A stretch of 64,000 nt of DNA from Tragulus kanchil (Eukaryota; Chordata; Mammalia; Artiodactyla; Tragulidae), in NCBI GenBank assembly GCA_022376925.1, contig JAIOJX010000005.1:11436501-11500500 (forward strand), read 5' to 3'. The position numbers and the translations under genes were made by a program. Numbering within the stretch: the first letter of the stretch is position 1; every line of letters starts with the position of its first letter. Under the pieces are notes generated by a model. It did no database searches, had not been told where the DNA came from, and saw only the letters and a list, made by a program, of their open reading frames with translations. Positions 1 through 11,376 of this stretch are shown here, one piece after another.

Positions 1-832
1 CATAGGACCACGACCTGTGGTTCCCACCCCTTCCCACCTGATTCCACCAGGCGGGGTGACACGTGGAAGATGTGACTGTGCCGTGCGTGTACGTGGGTGG
101 ACTCAGAAGCTCAGAAACCCTCCTTCGGTATCTAGTATCGTGTGTTTTTAATACCCTGAGTCTGCAAGCTCATACTGAGTTTCTGTCCCTCTGTGGTCTG
201 GTGCAGGATTGTCCTTGACTTGGAGAAATGGGCCCCCTGCCCCTGGGCCCAAAGAGCCAGGGAACTGGCTCTTTGAAATGTCTTCTCTGAATCTTTCTAA
301 GTCTGCCTCTGGCATCCGAAATGTACATGGGCCCATCCACATTTCTCTCCTTTGGAGTACTGTCTGACCCTTCCCCGCACGTGCGGGTCTCCCAGATAGC
401 CAAGGAGCCGTAGACCTTGTACCTGTAGCGTCATCCAAGGGTCCCAGAGCTGGGCTCTTTTCTAGAAGGGTAGCTTAGTGAAAAGATCACTTCCCCTGGA
501 TGGAACAGTGATTCTTTGTCAGGCCTGTCTGAGGTTCGACCTGGCTACTAACAGGGTAATTTAGCGTGGCTCCTACTGTTCTCACAAAGAGTTCTCCACC
601 TGCCTGGCATCAGCTATACTGTAGAGGAGCCTTGTTCTTGTGTCTCTGTCCTTCACTCAGGCAGTAACGGTATAATCTCAAGTTACATCCACAGTGAAGG
701 GAGTAGACACAGGGTAACTGACAACACAGGGAAGAAGCACCCCGGCAAGACTACTCAAATGCCGCTATTCTCATGAAAAGTAGCATAGTTGGGAGTCGGT
801 ATTGAGACTCGGGGGTTTTCTATTGTTAGTTC
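1..832. other. Unique sequence, no gene seen
   Basis: No recognisable exon, RNA gene or young repeat. Short open frames here lack any recognisable protein similarity or codon signature. Nothing else is supported. Confidence 0.5.
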
Positions 833-920
833 TAGTTCTGACTCTGCTGCTCACTAGCTAGGTGATCATGGTAGGGCACTTCCATTCTCTGGGCCTGTTT
901 CTTCATCTTTGAAATGAGGT
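833..920 (+). repeat. MIR SINE fragment
   Basis: The order of segments (tctgctgctcactagctagg, then gggcctgtttcttcatcttt, then gaaatgagg) follows the central and 3' core of the mammalian-wide MIR SINE in sense orientation. It is old and diverged, and it runs directly into the GGAT-rich minisatellite. Family assignment is from recall of the consensus. Confidence 0.7.
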
Positions 921-1029
921 AGGTGGATGGGTGGATGGATAGATGGGTGGGTAGGTAGGCGGATGGATGGCTAACTACCTGGATGGATGGGTGGATGGGT
1001 GGGTGGGTCCAAGGATGGGTGGATGGATT
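918..1029. repeat. TGGA/TGGG minisatellite
   Basis: An imperfect tetranucleotide array built from GGAT, GGGT and GTAG units, with one short interruption (ctaactacct). It probably grew from the G-rich 3' end of the adjacent MIR. Confidence 0.9.
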
Positions 1030-1187
1030 GTGAGAATGCCTGCCAGGCAGACTGAGGAGAGAGAGGAAGGAGGGTTGGTGGCTGTCAGACACTCCAGCTC
1101 TATCCAGCTGCTGTAGGTTTCCTGGTTTCCTGGCCGTCTTATCACTCCTGCTTTGTTTCAGGAGCAGTTTTTTGAGGTAGTTTGCTC

Positions 1188-1325
1188 TAGGAGTCAGAAC
1201 TTGACTTTTTCTTCTCTACCAACTTACTGTGCCCTCAGTGACCCTTGGACAGTTCAGGAGCTCTGCATCAGTTCCTCATCAGTGAAATGGAGTTCATAGC
1301 AGCCATCCTGTCTATCCTGCAGGGT
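1188..1325 (+). repeat. MIR SINE fragment
   Basis: A MIR-like order of blocks in sense orientation: an accusative-case 'gagtcagaactt' start, an 'acttactgtg...acccttggacag' centre and a 'cctcatcagtgaaatgg' 3' core. Diverged and low identity. Confidence 0.55.
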
Positions 1326-1989
1326 TTTCGTGGGCATCCAGTGTGATAATGGGCGTGGGAGACACTCCGCAGCCAGGAAGCCCTCCTACAAGGTCATGTT
1401 CTGTGAGGCATCTCCCGGGACTGCTCTCCTCTCCTCATTCCTGGTTACAGCTGCCCAAGGGACTCATACATGGCTTACTGGAAACATGGTTCCAGGGGAT
1501 TTCACAGCTTCCAAAAGAAACAGAGTAAAAGAAGTCACAAGCTAAGGTTGCGTTGCCACGTTGTGCTCATCACATGACAGGGAAAGGACTTTTGTGTTCT
1601 TTTAATTTTGTTCAAGTGCTGTAGCCAGAAGGTGCACAGTTATTACAGGGAGAGTAAAAACCAGGGGTTTATCTTTTTGTGTATGTGCGCTTATCCACCT
1701 GAACTAAATGAGGCAGTGGAAAATTCCCAGCAATAGGCTGAGCCAACATCTAAGCATTTGTGGGATAAATCAGCTTATCTGTGGAGACGGGACAGCGCTG
1801 AAAGGTGGAGGCTGACGTGGTCCTCTTGTTAAACATCCATATTAAGTTGATAAGAGAACTGTCTCCCCTCATCCCTTTACCCAGAGCCAGTCTCTCTTGG
1901 TCACTTCTTAAATAATTCTTATTTTGTAACATCAGAAAATCTTAGCTTCTGAAGGAAGCATTAAGTGATCTCATCTGGCCTTCCCCTTA
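1326..1989. other. Unique sequence, no gene seen
   Basis: No repeat family, exon or RNA gene recognised. The 71-codon open frame at 1,330-1,545 has no recognisable product. Confidence 0.4.
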
Positions 1990-2068
1990 GTTTGATGGTT
2001 TCAAAGCATGTCCTTGGACCAGCAACCTCAGAGCATCACCTGGAAATCGTTAGAAATGCCATTTCTCA
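1990..2068 (+). mobile_element. MER5A-type hAT DNA transposon, left part
   Basis: Sequence around tccttggaccagcaacctca and agcatcacctggaaatcgtt matches the 5' half of the non-autonomous hAT-Charlie element MER5A. The element is interrupted at about 2,069 by a CHR-type SINE and resumes at about 2,808. It is ancient and non-coding. Confidence 0.75.
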
Positions 2069-2178
2069 GGACTTCTGGTCCAGTGGCTAAGACTCTGTGC
2101 TCCCAGTGCAGGGGACTGGAGTTTGATCTGTGGTCAGGGAACTAGATCCCACCTGCTGCAACTGAGAGTTTGCAAGTG
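2069..2178 (+). mobile_element. CHR-type tRNA-derived SINE, left part
   Basis: Starts with the SINE head (ggacttctggtccagtggct) and continues with the tRNA-like B-box region and 'gatcccacctgctgcaactg'. It was inserted into the MER5A element. A duplicated target of about 14 bp with two mismatches (agaaatgccatttct against agaaatggaatttct) flanks the whole nest. The SINE is itself broken by a BovB fragment. Confidence 0.75.
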
Positions 2179-2740
2179 TTGTTGTTCAGTTGCTAAGTCA
2201 TGTCTGACTCTTTGCGACCCCATGGATTGCAGCACGCCAGGCTTCCCTGTCCTTCTGTGTCTCCTAGAGTTTGTTCAAACTCGTATCCATTGAGTCAGTG
2301 ATGCCATCCAACTGTGTCATCTTCTGCTGCCCTCTTCTCCTCCTGCCCTCAGTCCTTCCCAGCGTCAGAGTCTTTTCCAATGAGTTGGCTCTTCACATCA
2401 GGTGACCAAAGTATGGGAACTTCAGCCTCAGCGTTAGTCCTACAATGAATCCTTAGGGTTGGTTTCCTTTAGGATTGGCTGGTTTGATTTCCTTCCTGTC
2501 CAGGGGACTCTCAGGAGTCTTCTGCAGCACCACAACTTGGAACCGTCAATTCTTTGGTGCTCCGCCTTCTTAGTGGTCCAACCCTCACATCCATCCATAC
2601 ATGACTACTGGAAAAACCACAGCTTTGACAAGGTGGACCCTTGGTTGGCAAAATGATGTCTCTGCTTTTTTAAAACGGTGTCTGAGTTTTTCATAGCTTT
2701 TCGTCCAAGGAGCAAGTGTCCTTTAATTACATATTACCAC
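2179..2740 (-). mobile_element. BovB (RTE) LINE 3' fragment
   Basis: Reverse-complement BovB sequence. It opens with the 3'-terminal motif shared with Bov-A SINEs (gttgttcagttgctaagtca). It continues through the typical stretches 'gagtcttttccaatgagttgg', 'tcaattctttggtg' and 'tggcaaaatgatgtctctgc'. It is a 5'-truncated, dead copy of about 560 bp with no intact reverse-transcriptase frame. BovB is abundant in ruminants. It sits inside a CHR SINE. Confidence 0.85.
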
Positions 2741-2807
2741 TAAAGATCCTGAGTGCTGCAACTAAGGCCCAGCACAGCCAAATACATAAATATTAAAAAA
2801 AGAAAAG
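2741..2807 (+). mobile_element. CHR-type SINE, right part
   Basis: The sequence 'aagatcctgagtgctgcaac', then 'taaggcccagcacagccaaat' and an A-rich tail, is the 3' end of the SINE that begins at about 2,069. BovB separates the two halves. Confidence 0.75.
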
Positions 2808-2935
2808 AAATGGAATTTCTTGGGCTCCCCCTCAGACTTGGTGAGCTAGCAGCTATTGGTGGGAGGGATCGTAGGGATCTGTGACCGAGTTTTCCGAGTG
2901 ACTCTGATGGATCAGAAATTTGAACTCAGGGTCCT
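2808..2935 (+). mobile_element. MER5A right part
   Basis: Continuation of the MER5A element: 'gggctccccctcagactt', 'gggatctgtgaccgagtttt' and 'gtgactctgatg' follow the order of the MER5A 3' half. Together with 1,990-2,068 this is one transposon carrying a two-level nested insertion. Confidence 0.7.
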
Positions 2936-3378
2936 AATTCATTATTCCTTGAATGGCATACCTGCAGGACGATCTCTATTGTGTCTGCCTGGGTATTTCT
3001 GGCTGCAGGGAGCTCACTGGTTCATGAAACAGTTGCTGAAAAGCCCTGGCAATTAGATATTTTATCGTCATAATGAGAGAACCCTGACTTCTTGTCCCTG
3101 CCACCTGCTGGCATTGTCTCGATGCGCTCAAGGCAATTCAGAGTTCGAGCCAACTGGAGCTCCCTGGTAGCTGGGCTAATTCTTCATGTGGTAGGCGTCA
3201 GGGAAGGTGAACCCAGGAGGATAAAGTGGGGAGGGGTGGGGAGCGGAGGGGAGTGCTTCCCGTTTTCCTTTCAACCAAATAAAACAGCAAGATTAAGGGC
3301 TGGCCCAGCATTTGTGAGATCATGATAAATATCAGTATTAATAACAATAGTGACAGTAATAATTGCTCGGCTCGATTA

Positions 3379-3816
3379 TGCATCCAACTGTGTCATTCTC
3401 TCTGCTGCCTCTTCTCCTCCTGCCCTCAGTCCTTCCCAGCGTCAGAGTCTTTTCCAATGAGTTGGCTCTTCACATCAGGTGACCAAAGTATGGGAACTTC
3501 AGCCTCAGCGTTAGTCCTACAATGAATCCTTAGGGTTGGTTTCCTTTAGGATTGGCTGGTTTGATTTCCTTCCTGTCCAGGGGACTCTCAGGAGTCTTCT
3601 GCAGCACCACAACTTGGAACCGTCAATTCTTTGGTGTTCCGCCTTCTTAGTGGTCCAACCCTCACATCCATCCATACATGACTACTGGAAAAACCACAGC
3701 TTTGACAAGGTGGACCCTTGGTTGGCAAAATGATGTCTCTGCTTTTTAATACGGTGTCTGAGTTTTTCATAGCTTTTCGTCCAAGGAGCAAGTGTCCTTT
3801 AATTACATATTACCAC
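3379..3816 (-). mobile_element. BovB fragment, second copy
   Basis: Duplicate of about 2,302-2,740 carried in copy 2 of tandem duplication 1. It lacks the 3'-terminal part because the duplication edge cuts the element. Confidence 0.85.
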
Positions 3817-4011
3817 TAAAGATCCTGAGTGCTGCAACTAAGGCCCAGCACAGCCAAATACATAAATATTAAAAAAAGAAAAGAAATGGAATTTCTTGGG
3901 CTCCCCCTCAGACTTGGTGAGCTAGCAGCTATTGGTGGGAGGGATCGTAGGGATCTGTGACCGAGTTTTCCGAGTGACTCTGATGGATCAGAAATTTGAA
4001 CTCAGGGTCCT
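3817..4011 (+). mobile_element. CHR SINE tail plus MER5A right part, second copy
   Basis: Duplicate of about 2,741-2,935. Only the right halves of both elements are present, which shows that this is a copy of the neighbouring block and not an independent insertion. Confidence 0.75.
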
Positions 4012-4455
4012 AATTCATTATTCCTTGAATGGCATACCTGCAGGACGATCTCTATTGTGTCTGCCTGGGTATTTCTGGCTGCAGGGAGCTCACTGGTTCA
4101 TGAAACAGTTGCTGAAAAGCCCTGGCAATTAGATATTTTATCGTCATAATGAGAGAACCCTGACTTCTTGTCCCTGCCACCTGCTGGCATTGTCTCGATG
4201 CGCTCAAGGCAATTCAGAGTTCGAGCCAACTGGAGCTCCCTGGTAGCTGGGCTAATTCTTCATGTGGTAGGCGTCAGGGAAGGTGAACCCAGGAGGATAA
4301 AGTGGGGAGGGGTGGGGAGCGGAGGGGAGTGCTTCCCGTTTTCCTTTCAACCAAATAAAACAGCAAGATTAAGGGCTGGCCCAGCATTTGTGAGATCATG
4401 ATAAATATCAGTATTAATAACAATAGTGACAGTAATAATTGCCCTCGGCTCGATT

Positions 4456-5159
4456 TGGATGCAGGTCAAGAAACCATCCAAATAAAATTACATGTAAGAA
4501 AAATGTGCGTCTTCGGTGCTGGGAACATTTTCAGAGAGGAAGAAAAATGGGTGCTGTGGAAAACATTTCGCCTTCTGGTGGGGATAACTGCTCCTTTCCA
4601 TTCTGAGGAGGTTGTAAAAGAAAGGAGTATCTCAGCAGGATAGAGATATTTTATGGCGAGGTCCCAGCCCTCTCTCTTTCTCTGAGGGAGAGGTGTGTAC
4701 AGTCATCAGGCTGGAGGGGGAAACGAGCCTTTGCCTGGTAGCCCCTCCAACATGAATGCTTTGAGTTGAATACCTTTGTTGGGCCGGATTTTGCGAGCGA
4801 TGGCCTTTGTCTGTTTGTTTCTGGTGGGCCATTGGCAGAGGGGCTGAGAGCATGGCATTCTGAGAATCCTCCAGGAGGCACGGAGGCTGGGAGGGTGGAG
4901 GCTTCTTGCCCGAGGGGGCGGCCACGCCCAAAGGCTGGCCCTCCCTCCCTCCCTCCCTCCACCCGGGTCTCTCCTCCTTAGACTGACAGCGCTGCAGCTC
5001 TAAGCCCCGTCAGGACGCTCTCACAGACGATTTTTCCGTCCCCCAATTTGAGCCTGGAGAGTGTTTACTTCCTGTCAACCCCCAGGGACCCGCTGATTTT
5101 TCCCATTACTGCAAATTGCTGCTCTTGGGTGCTTTGCATTTGTTATTAAGATGCAATCA
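4456..5159. other. Unique sequence with a CCCT tract
   Basis: No gene seen. It contains a short (CCCT)n run at about 4,941-4,962. An AT-rich piece at about 5,090-5,190 looks like conserved non-coding DNA but has no recognised identity. Confidence 0.4.
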
Positions 5160-5860
5160 GGGCTTCCTAACTGATTAACAGCCTCACCCCGCGGCCCCCC
5201 AACCCTTACACCTGACTCGGAGGCCGTGACAGCGGAAAACAGAGTCCCTGGGCTGCTGGGTGTCTGTTCTGTCTGGGGCAGCGGGCGGGAGCTGGGAGGG
5301 CTGCGGGGAGGGGAGAAGGGGCTCCTCCGCGGATGCTGGGCATGCTCGGAAGGAGCCCGGTGTCTCCCAGGTTCCCGGGACTTGCGGTGGGTGTCGGGCC
5401 GTGTGACAGGCCTCTGGAATGGTGACGGCTGATGGCTATGACGGCCTGCCCAGTGAGGCAGAGGCCGGCCCGCGCCGGGCCTTCTGGACGGCTAAACACG
5501 GAGCATCTCTTAAGGCTGCGCGGCAGGGTGATGAGTGTGCGCGTGACGGCCTGCCCAGAATCGTGTGTCGGTCAACGGCTCCGAACCCCCCAGCCCTGCC
5601 ACCCAGAGGCCCCCAGCCTCCGCCTCCCCACCCGAGGATGCCTTCTCCATCCCACCCACCACGTCCAGCCCTTTCCTCGGTCCTGTCGGTGCCCAGAGCC
5701 AGTGAAATGCACATCAAGCGCGTGTCCACACACAGGCAGTGGCTTCTAAGCGCCCACCTACAAAAGCACGTCCTGGTGAAAGCGCGCCCGCTCAGCAACA
5801 GCCGGGACCCTTTCCCCACCTGCCTGGCGCTTCCTTTGTTAAAGCGTCTCCCTTTTCATT
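5160..5860. promoter_or_regulatory. Candidate CpG island
   Basis: About 700 bp with roughly 60-65% G+C (line samples from 53% to 78%) and about 50 CpG dinucleotides by eye. That gives an observed/expected ratio near 0.65-0.7, well above the rest of the window. Clusters such as ccgcgg, gcgcgg and gtgcgcgtgacg are present. No TATA box, first exon or splice donor could be tied to it. Its right end (from 5,702) is included in tandem duplication 2, so part of it recurs at 6,844-7,000. Confidence 0.5.
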
Positions 5861-6249
5861 AAACAGGGGTCTTCATTCTTGCCCTCCCTGAAGGGTCACT
5901 GTTGCTTGAGAGAAAGGAAGAGCCCTCGGAAATTGTGGATGCAAAAAGCTTATTGAACCCCTGAGAAGTGAAAGGGTGAGAGGGCTGGGGGAGAAACTAG
6001 CCCCGTAGCTGTCAGGGGGCCAAGCAAACCTGGCCAGCTGGATTACAGGGTGAGCGGAGCTGGGGGGCCGTGCGTGCTGCTGCTCGCCAGGCAGAGCCCA
6101 GTGGGGAGCCTTGCAGCCGAAGGGGCCCTGGGCCCTGCCTCACCTGGCTTTTCCTTGGCTTTTCTAAAATGTGTGGAGGGAAGAAACAGAGATTGAGGGG
6201 GTAAGAGAGAATGACAGGAAGGCAGGATTTTCATACGGCTGCACAGGCC

Positions 6250-6440
6250 CAGGCTTCCCGGGTGACGCAGTGTTGAAGAATTCATCTGCTAGTACGGGAG
6301 ACACACGAGATGAGGGTTCGATAACTGGGTCAGGAAACCCACTGCAGTATTCGTGCCTGAAAAATTCCACGGACAGAGGCGCCAGGCGGGCTACAGTCCA
6401 TGGCGTCGCAGAGAGTGGGACGAGGGTGTGCAACTGAGCA
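6250..6440 (+). mobile_element. Bov-tA SINE
   Basis: The tRNA-like head (caggcttcccgggtgacgca, then gagggttcgataactggg) is fused to the Bov-A body (ccactgcagtattcgtgcct, ggacagaggcgccaggcggg, ctacagtccatggcgtcgca). Sense orientation, full length but somewhat mutated. Ruminant-specific family. Confidence 0.9.
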
Positions 6441-7391
6441 CACAGGGGCCCAGGCTTGAAAAGGGGTGAGCAGTGCCAGGCTCCGTCCCGGGTGGTTCCA
6501 TTCTCTGCTCCTGTTGTCTCAGCCTGGGATGGTCATGCATCTTCATCGGGTTGTTGTGAAGCAAACACAGCGGGTTATATACAGAGTCCATGGGGATTTA
6601 CTTTTCTTTTCGTTTGGGGAGGTGGGTTGTTAAGGCAACATGTAAACACGTACAATTATTATGTTATTATTATAACATAAACATATTGTTTAAAGACTAA
6701 GATGAAATCTTTTGAAAGACCAGAAGGGATTATGGGTGTCTTACCCTTTCATGAAAAAAAGGTTCAGGTATTAAATTCCAGAGTTTACATTAGTTCATTC
6801 TCCTGACGAGTGACATGACTTTTTCCCCTGCATGCTGCTTAAGGTGAAATGCACATCAAGCGCGTGTCCACACACAGGCAGTGGCTTCTAAGCGCCCACC
6901 TACAAAAGCACGTCCTGGTGAAAGCGCGCCCGCTCAGCAACAGCCGGGACCCTTTCCCCACCTGCCTGGCGCTTCCTTTGTTAAAGCGTCTCCCTTTTCA
7001 TTAAACAGGGGTCTTCATTCTTGCCCTCCCTGAAGGGTCACTGTTGCTTGAGAGAAAGGAAGAGCCCTCGGAAATTGTGGATGCAAAAAGCTTATTGAAC
7101 CCCTGAGAAGTGAAAGGGTGAGAGGGCTGGGGGAGAAACTAGCCCCGTAGCTGTCAGGGGGCCAAGCAAACCTGGCCAGCTGGATTACAGGGTGAGCGGA
7201 GCTGGGGGGCCGTGCGTGCTGCTGCTCGCCAGGCAGAGCCCAGTGGGGAGCCTTGCAGCCGAAGGGGCCCTGGGCCCTGCCTCACCTGGCTTTTCCTTGG
7301 CTTTTCTAAAATGTGTGGAGGGAAGAAACAGAGATTGAGGGGGTAAGAGAGAATGACAGGAAGGCAGGATTTTCATACGGCTGCACAGGCC

Positions 7392-7582
7392 CAGGCTTCC
7401 CGGGTGACGCAGTGTTGAAGAATTCATCTGCTAGTACGGGAGACACACGAGATGAGGGTTCGATAACTGGGTCAGGAAACCCACTGCAGTATTCGTGCCT
7501 GAAAAATTCCACGGACAGAGGCGCCAGGCGGGCTACAGTCCATGGCGTCGCAGAGAGTGGGACGAGGGTGTGCAACTGAGCA
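7392..7582 (+). mobile_element. Bov-tA SINE, second copy
   Basis: Exact duplicate of the SINE at 6,250-6,440, 1,142 bp downstream, within copy 2 of tandem duplication 2. Confidence 0.9.
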
Positions 7583-8018
7583 CACAGGGGCCCAGGCTTG
7601 AAAAGGGGTGAGCAGTGCCAGGCTCCGTCCCGGGTGGTTCCATTCTCTGCTCCTGTTGTCTCAGCCTGGGATGGTCATGCATCTTCATCGGGTTGTTGTG
7701 AAGCAAACACAGCGGGTTATATACAGAGTCCATGGGGATTTACTTTTCTTTTCGTTTGGGGAGGTGGGTTGTTAAGGCAACATGTAAACACGTACAATTA
7801 TTATGTTATTATTATAACATAAACATATTGTTTAAAGACTAAGATGAAATCTTTTGAAAGACCAGAAGGGATTATGGGTGTCTTACCCTTTCATGAAAAA
7901 AAGGTTCAGGTATTAAATTCCAGAGTTTACATTAGTTCATTCTCCTGACGAGTGACATGACTTTTTCCCCTGCATGCTGCTTAGATGGTCCAAAGCAGAT
8001 ACAAAGGAAAAGACTTGG

Positions 8019-8262
8019 GGGGCTTCCCTGTGGTCCAGTGGTTCAGAATCCGCCTGTCAATGTAGGGGACACAAGTTCAATCCTTAGTATGGAAAGATTG
8101 CACATGCCATAGGGGCAACTAAGCCCAAGGGCCACAGCTACTGAGCCCGTGTTCTAGAGTCCATGCTTAGCAACGAGAAGCCGCCATGGTGGCACCACAA
8201 TTGGAGGAAGCCCATGTGCAGCAATGAAGACCCAGGGTAAACAAAAATAACCAGATTTTTAA
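8019..8262 (+). mobile_element. CHR-2-type SINE
   Basis: Head ggcttccctgtggtccagtg, tRNA-like region ending at acaagttcaatccttagtat, then the CHR-2 body with repeated 'caactaagccc', 'ctactgagcccgtgttctag' and 'agcaatgaagacccag', and an A-rich end. Diverged full-length copy. Confidence 0.85.
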
Positions 8263-8600
8263 AAAGTCAAACACTTGACCCAAGATCCTCCCTGACTGTT
8301 CAGGAAACCCTCTTAGATGTGGCTTTCAAAGCATGCTGAAGAACCAAAGAAAGCATGATCAGAATGGGCACTGTCTTTGGCACTAGGAGGCAGCTCAGAC
8401 AGTGTTTAAGGAGAGGGGCAGAGGATGGGAATTGGGTGTTGCCGAGAGAGTCCTATAGAAGAGCTCTCCGGGAGTGTGCGTGCTTACACGGGCTACAGAT
8501 GGGCCACGGACGCCTGTTCATTCAGGGCAGCTGCTGCTCACGCGTCTTCCAGGCTGTGTGGCAGAGGGAAGGGGCCTGTCATGCGTGGGATTAGAGTCCC
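8263..8600. other. Unique sequence, no gene seen
   Basis: Nothing recognised. The overlapping short frames have no identifiable product. Confidence 0.35.
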
Positions 8601-8841
8601 ACTTTATAATTAGGATCTCAGAAGAAGATGGTGAAACCAAAGCAAAATTTGATGAGACGATAGCTAAGAATTTCCCTAAACTGAAAAAGAGAGCCAGCCA
8701 TAGATTCTAGAAGCTTATCAACAACAAGATAAATACAAGACTAATACTTCTAGACACATCATGGTCACTGTGAAAACTAAAGGCAACCATCTTTAAAGCA
8801 GCCAGATTTAGAAAAGAAAGAGACCTAAAAAACCCACAACA

Positions 8842-8985
8842 GGAGGCCCACACGGGCCAGAGAACAAAGATGGATGAAAAACAGATAAATGAAAGACCAA
8901 TAGAAGTGGCCCGCCTACCCCCCTCCTTTCCCAACCCACCCCCACCACCAAAAAAAAAGTAAAAAAAAAAACAAAACAACAATCA
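8842..8985 (+). mobile_element. 5'-truncated CHR-type SINE (variant subfamily)
   Basis: Only the 3' half of the SINE family also seen at 12,655 is present: 'aggaggcccacacgggccag', 'caaagatggatgaaaaacag' and 'gaccaatagaagtggcc', then a C-rich and A-rich tail. Inserted in the L1. Confidence 0.75.
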
Positions 8986-9954
8986 AAAAACCCACAACAC
9001 TAACACCAGACTTCTCAACCACAGGAATGGAAGAAAGGGACATCATTACAGATTCTCCTTACATGAAAGAAAAATGAAATGATATTATGAATTTTTATTC
9101 CAATACATTTTGATAATTTATAAAAATAGATCTTACTAAAATGAACACAGAGAGAAATAGGAATGCTAATATTTATTAAAATCAAATCCATTATTAAAAA
9201 CCTTGCCCTCCGGATGGCTCCAGGTCCAGTTTGGAAAATTTCTCCAAACTTTAATAAATAAATTATCTTGTATAACTCTTCTAGAGAATAAGAAAACAAA
9301 AGACATTTTAAAACTTGTTTTATAAAGCAAGATATAATTTAAAATGCAAGGACATCGCAAGACAGAAAAATTACAGATGAATCTGTTTTGTGAATGTAGG
9401 TTTAAAATTGTTAATTAAAATATTTGCAAGTCAAATCCAGTGATGTATAAAAAGTACAAATCAGAACCAATTTGGGTTAATTCCAGAGATACAGGAATGG
9501 TTTAATAATCAAAAGACAGCAATTATAACTGAACATATTAATAATATAAAGGAGAGTCATAAATTGAATATAGAATGGTATAGGCAATTTAGAAAATAAA
9601 AATAGAACAAAGGAGATGTGGCCATCTCAGTAGATGTAGAAGAAGCAGTGGATAAAATTCAATATACATTCTGGACAAAATTCTTACTTATCAAAGTAAA
9701 CATAGAAGTCATTCCTTTAATCTGATAAAGGTCATCTTCAAAAAAAATCTACTGCAAACATTGTACTTAAAGGTAAAATAATGAAAGCCATCCCTTGAGA
9801 TTAGGAATGAGAAAAGATGCTCAAGTCACCTTTCTTTAGTGTTGTACTTGACTTACTAGCAAGAAAAAAGAAATAAAAGCAACGAGGCTTCAAAAGGAAG
9901 ATATGCTGTTGCCGTTTGTAGCTGACGGGATTGTGCATTTAGAAAAAGACAGAT

Positions 9955-10215
9955 GGGTTTCCCTGATGGTCCAGTGGATAAGCGCACTGCCTTGCAGTGC
10001 AAGGGGTGCTGGTTCAATCCCTGACCTGGGAAGATCCCACGTGCTGCGGAGCAGCTGGACTGATGTGTCCAACTACCAAGCCGGAGCTCTGGGGTACATG
10101 CGCCCAGAGCCGCTGCTACGGGAGAGGCCACTGTGATGGGAGGCCCACACAGGCCAAAGAACAAAGGTGGATGAAAATGAATAAATGAAAGACCAATAGA
10201 AGTGGCCAAAAAAGA
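9955..10215 (+). mobile_element. CHR-type SINE (variant subfamily)
   Basis: Head gggtttccctgatggtccag, B-box region ggttcaatccctgacctggg, then the subfamily-specific middle (ctgatgtgtccaactaccaa, catgcgcccagagccgctgc) and 3' end (aggcccacacaggccaaaga, ccaatagaagtggccaaaa). It interrupts the old L1. Confidence 0.85.
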
Positions 10216-11115
10216 GAAGAATTTGCAGGAAAACTATTAGAATTATTACATACATTCAGGGATGCCACTGAATACACCACCAGCATACAACAGTCAGTTT
10301 TTCCCTACATACAGTATTTTCTCTTTATCTGGAGCAGGTATGTTCCAAGACCGCTGATGGATGCCAGCGCCTTGGACGGGACCAAACCCTATGTAGAATG
10401 TATTTTTTTCTGATTCGGGTAGCACATGCAGCATGGATCCACGGGACAAAGCGGCGATGGAAGGTCCTGGGCAGGCTGGAGAGAACCGTGAGGGATTCCA
10501 TCATGCTGCTCAGAACAGCATACCGTTTTAAACGTAGGAATTATTTGTTTCTGGAAGGTACCATTTAATATTTCCAAAACATGGTGGACTCTGGGTTATG
10601 ACAATCGCAGAAGTTAAACTTTGGGTGAAGGGAGGGCTGCTTTACAAGCAACAGGTGTAAAGGAAAGAAAATATGCACACCATTTACAATAGCATCCCCA
10701 AATCAACCAGGTAGAATAAATACAATAAAAAATGGACGAGAAAGCAGTATGAGAGATATCAGATAAGATCTAAATGAAGGAGGAATAGATTACATTCATA
10801 GATTAGAAGATTCAGTATTATAAAGAAGCCGAGTGGAAGTCGCTCAGTCATGTCCGACACTTTGTGACCTCATTCCTTTAATCTGATAAAGGTCATCTTC
10901 AAAAAAAATCTACTGCAAACATTGTACTTAAAGGTAAAATAATGAAAGCCATCCCTTGAGATTAGGAATGAGAAAAGATGCTCAAGTCACCTTTCTTTAG
11001 TGTTGTACTTGACTTACTAGCAAGAAAAAAGAAATAAAAGCAACGAGGCTTCAAAAGGAAGATATGCTGTTGCCGTTTGTAGCTGACGGGATTGTGCATT
11101 TAGAAAAAGACAGAT

Positions 11116-11376
11116 GGGTTTCCCTGATGGTCCAGTGGATAAGCGCACTGCCTTGCAGTGCAAGGGGTGCTGGTTCAATCCCTGACCTGGGAAGATCCCA
11201 CGTGCTGCGGAGCAGCTGGACTGATGTGTCCAACTACCAAGCCGGAGCTCTGGGGTACATGCGCCCAGAGCCGCTGCTACGGGAGAGGCCACTGTGATGG
11301 GAGGCCCACACAGGCCAAAGAACAAAGGTGGATGAAAATGAATAAATGAAAGACCAATAGAAGTGGCCAAAAAAGA
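11116..11376 (+). mobile_element. CHR-type SINE, second copy
   Basis: Duplicate of the SINE at 9,955-10,215 in copy 2 of tandem duplication 3. Confidence 0.85.

Larger units (their letters stand above)
2301..4455. repeat. Tandem duplication 1 (period ~1,077 bp)
   Basis: Copy 1 is about 2,301-3,377 and copy 2 about 3,378-4,455. They are near-identical. The left edge lies inside the BovB fragment and the right edge in unique DNA. Copy 2 has small changes near its start (tgcatcc for tgccatcc, tcattctctctg for tcatcttctg). Copy 1 lacks two bases near its end (gctcgg against gccctcgg). A few internal differences exist (ggtgctccg/ggtgttccg). Likely an unmerged contig overlap. Confidence 0.95.
5702..7983. 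repeat. Tandem duplication 2 (period 1,142 bp)
   Basis: Copy 1 is 5,702-6,842 and copy 2 about 6,843-7,983. The copies appear identical throughout. The join reads gctgctta-ag-gtgaaatgc, with two bases not explained by either side. The block includes one Bov-tA SINE and part of the CpG-rich segment. Confidence 0.95.

Noticed and set aside
917..1029. GGAT array as a CRISPR-like or satellite structure
   Set aside because: Short tetranucleotide units with no spacers; an ordinary minisatellite in mammalian DNA.
5419..5862. Overlapping frames in the CpG-rich region
   Set aside because: Open frames on both strands of GC-rich DNA are expected from lack of stop codons. Proline-rich translation without a known motif.
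6164..6437. Paired plus and minus frames repeated at 7,306-7,579
   Set aside because: These are translations of a Bov-tA SINE and its duplicate, not a gene family.
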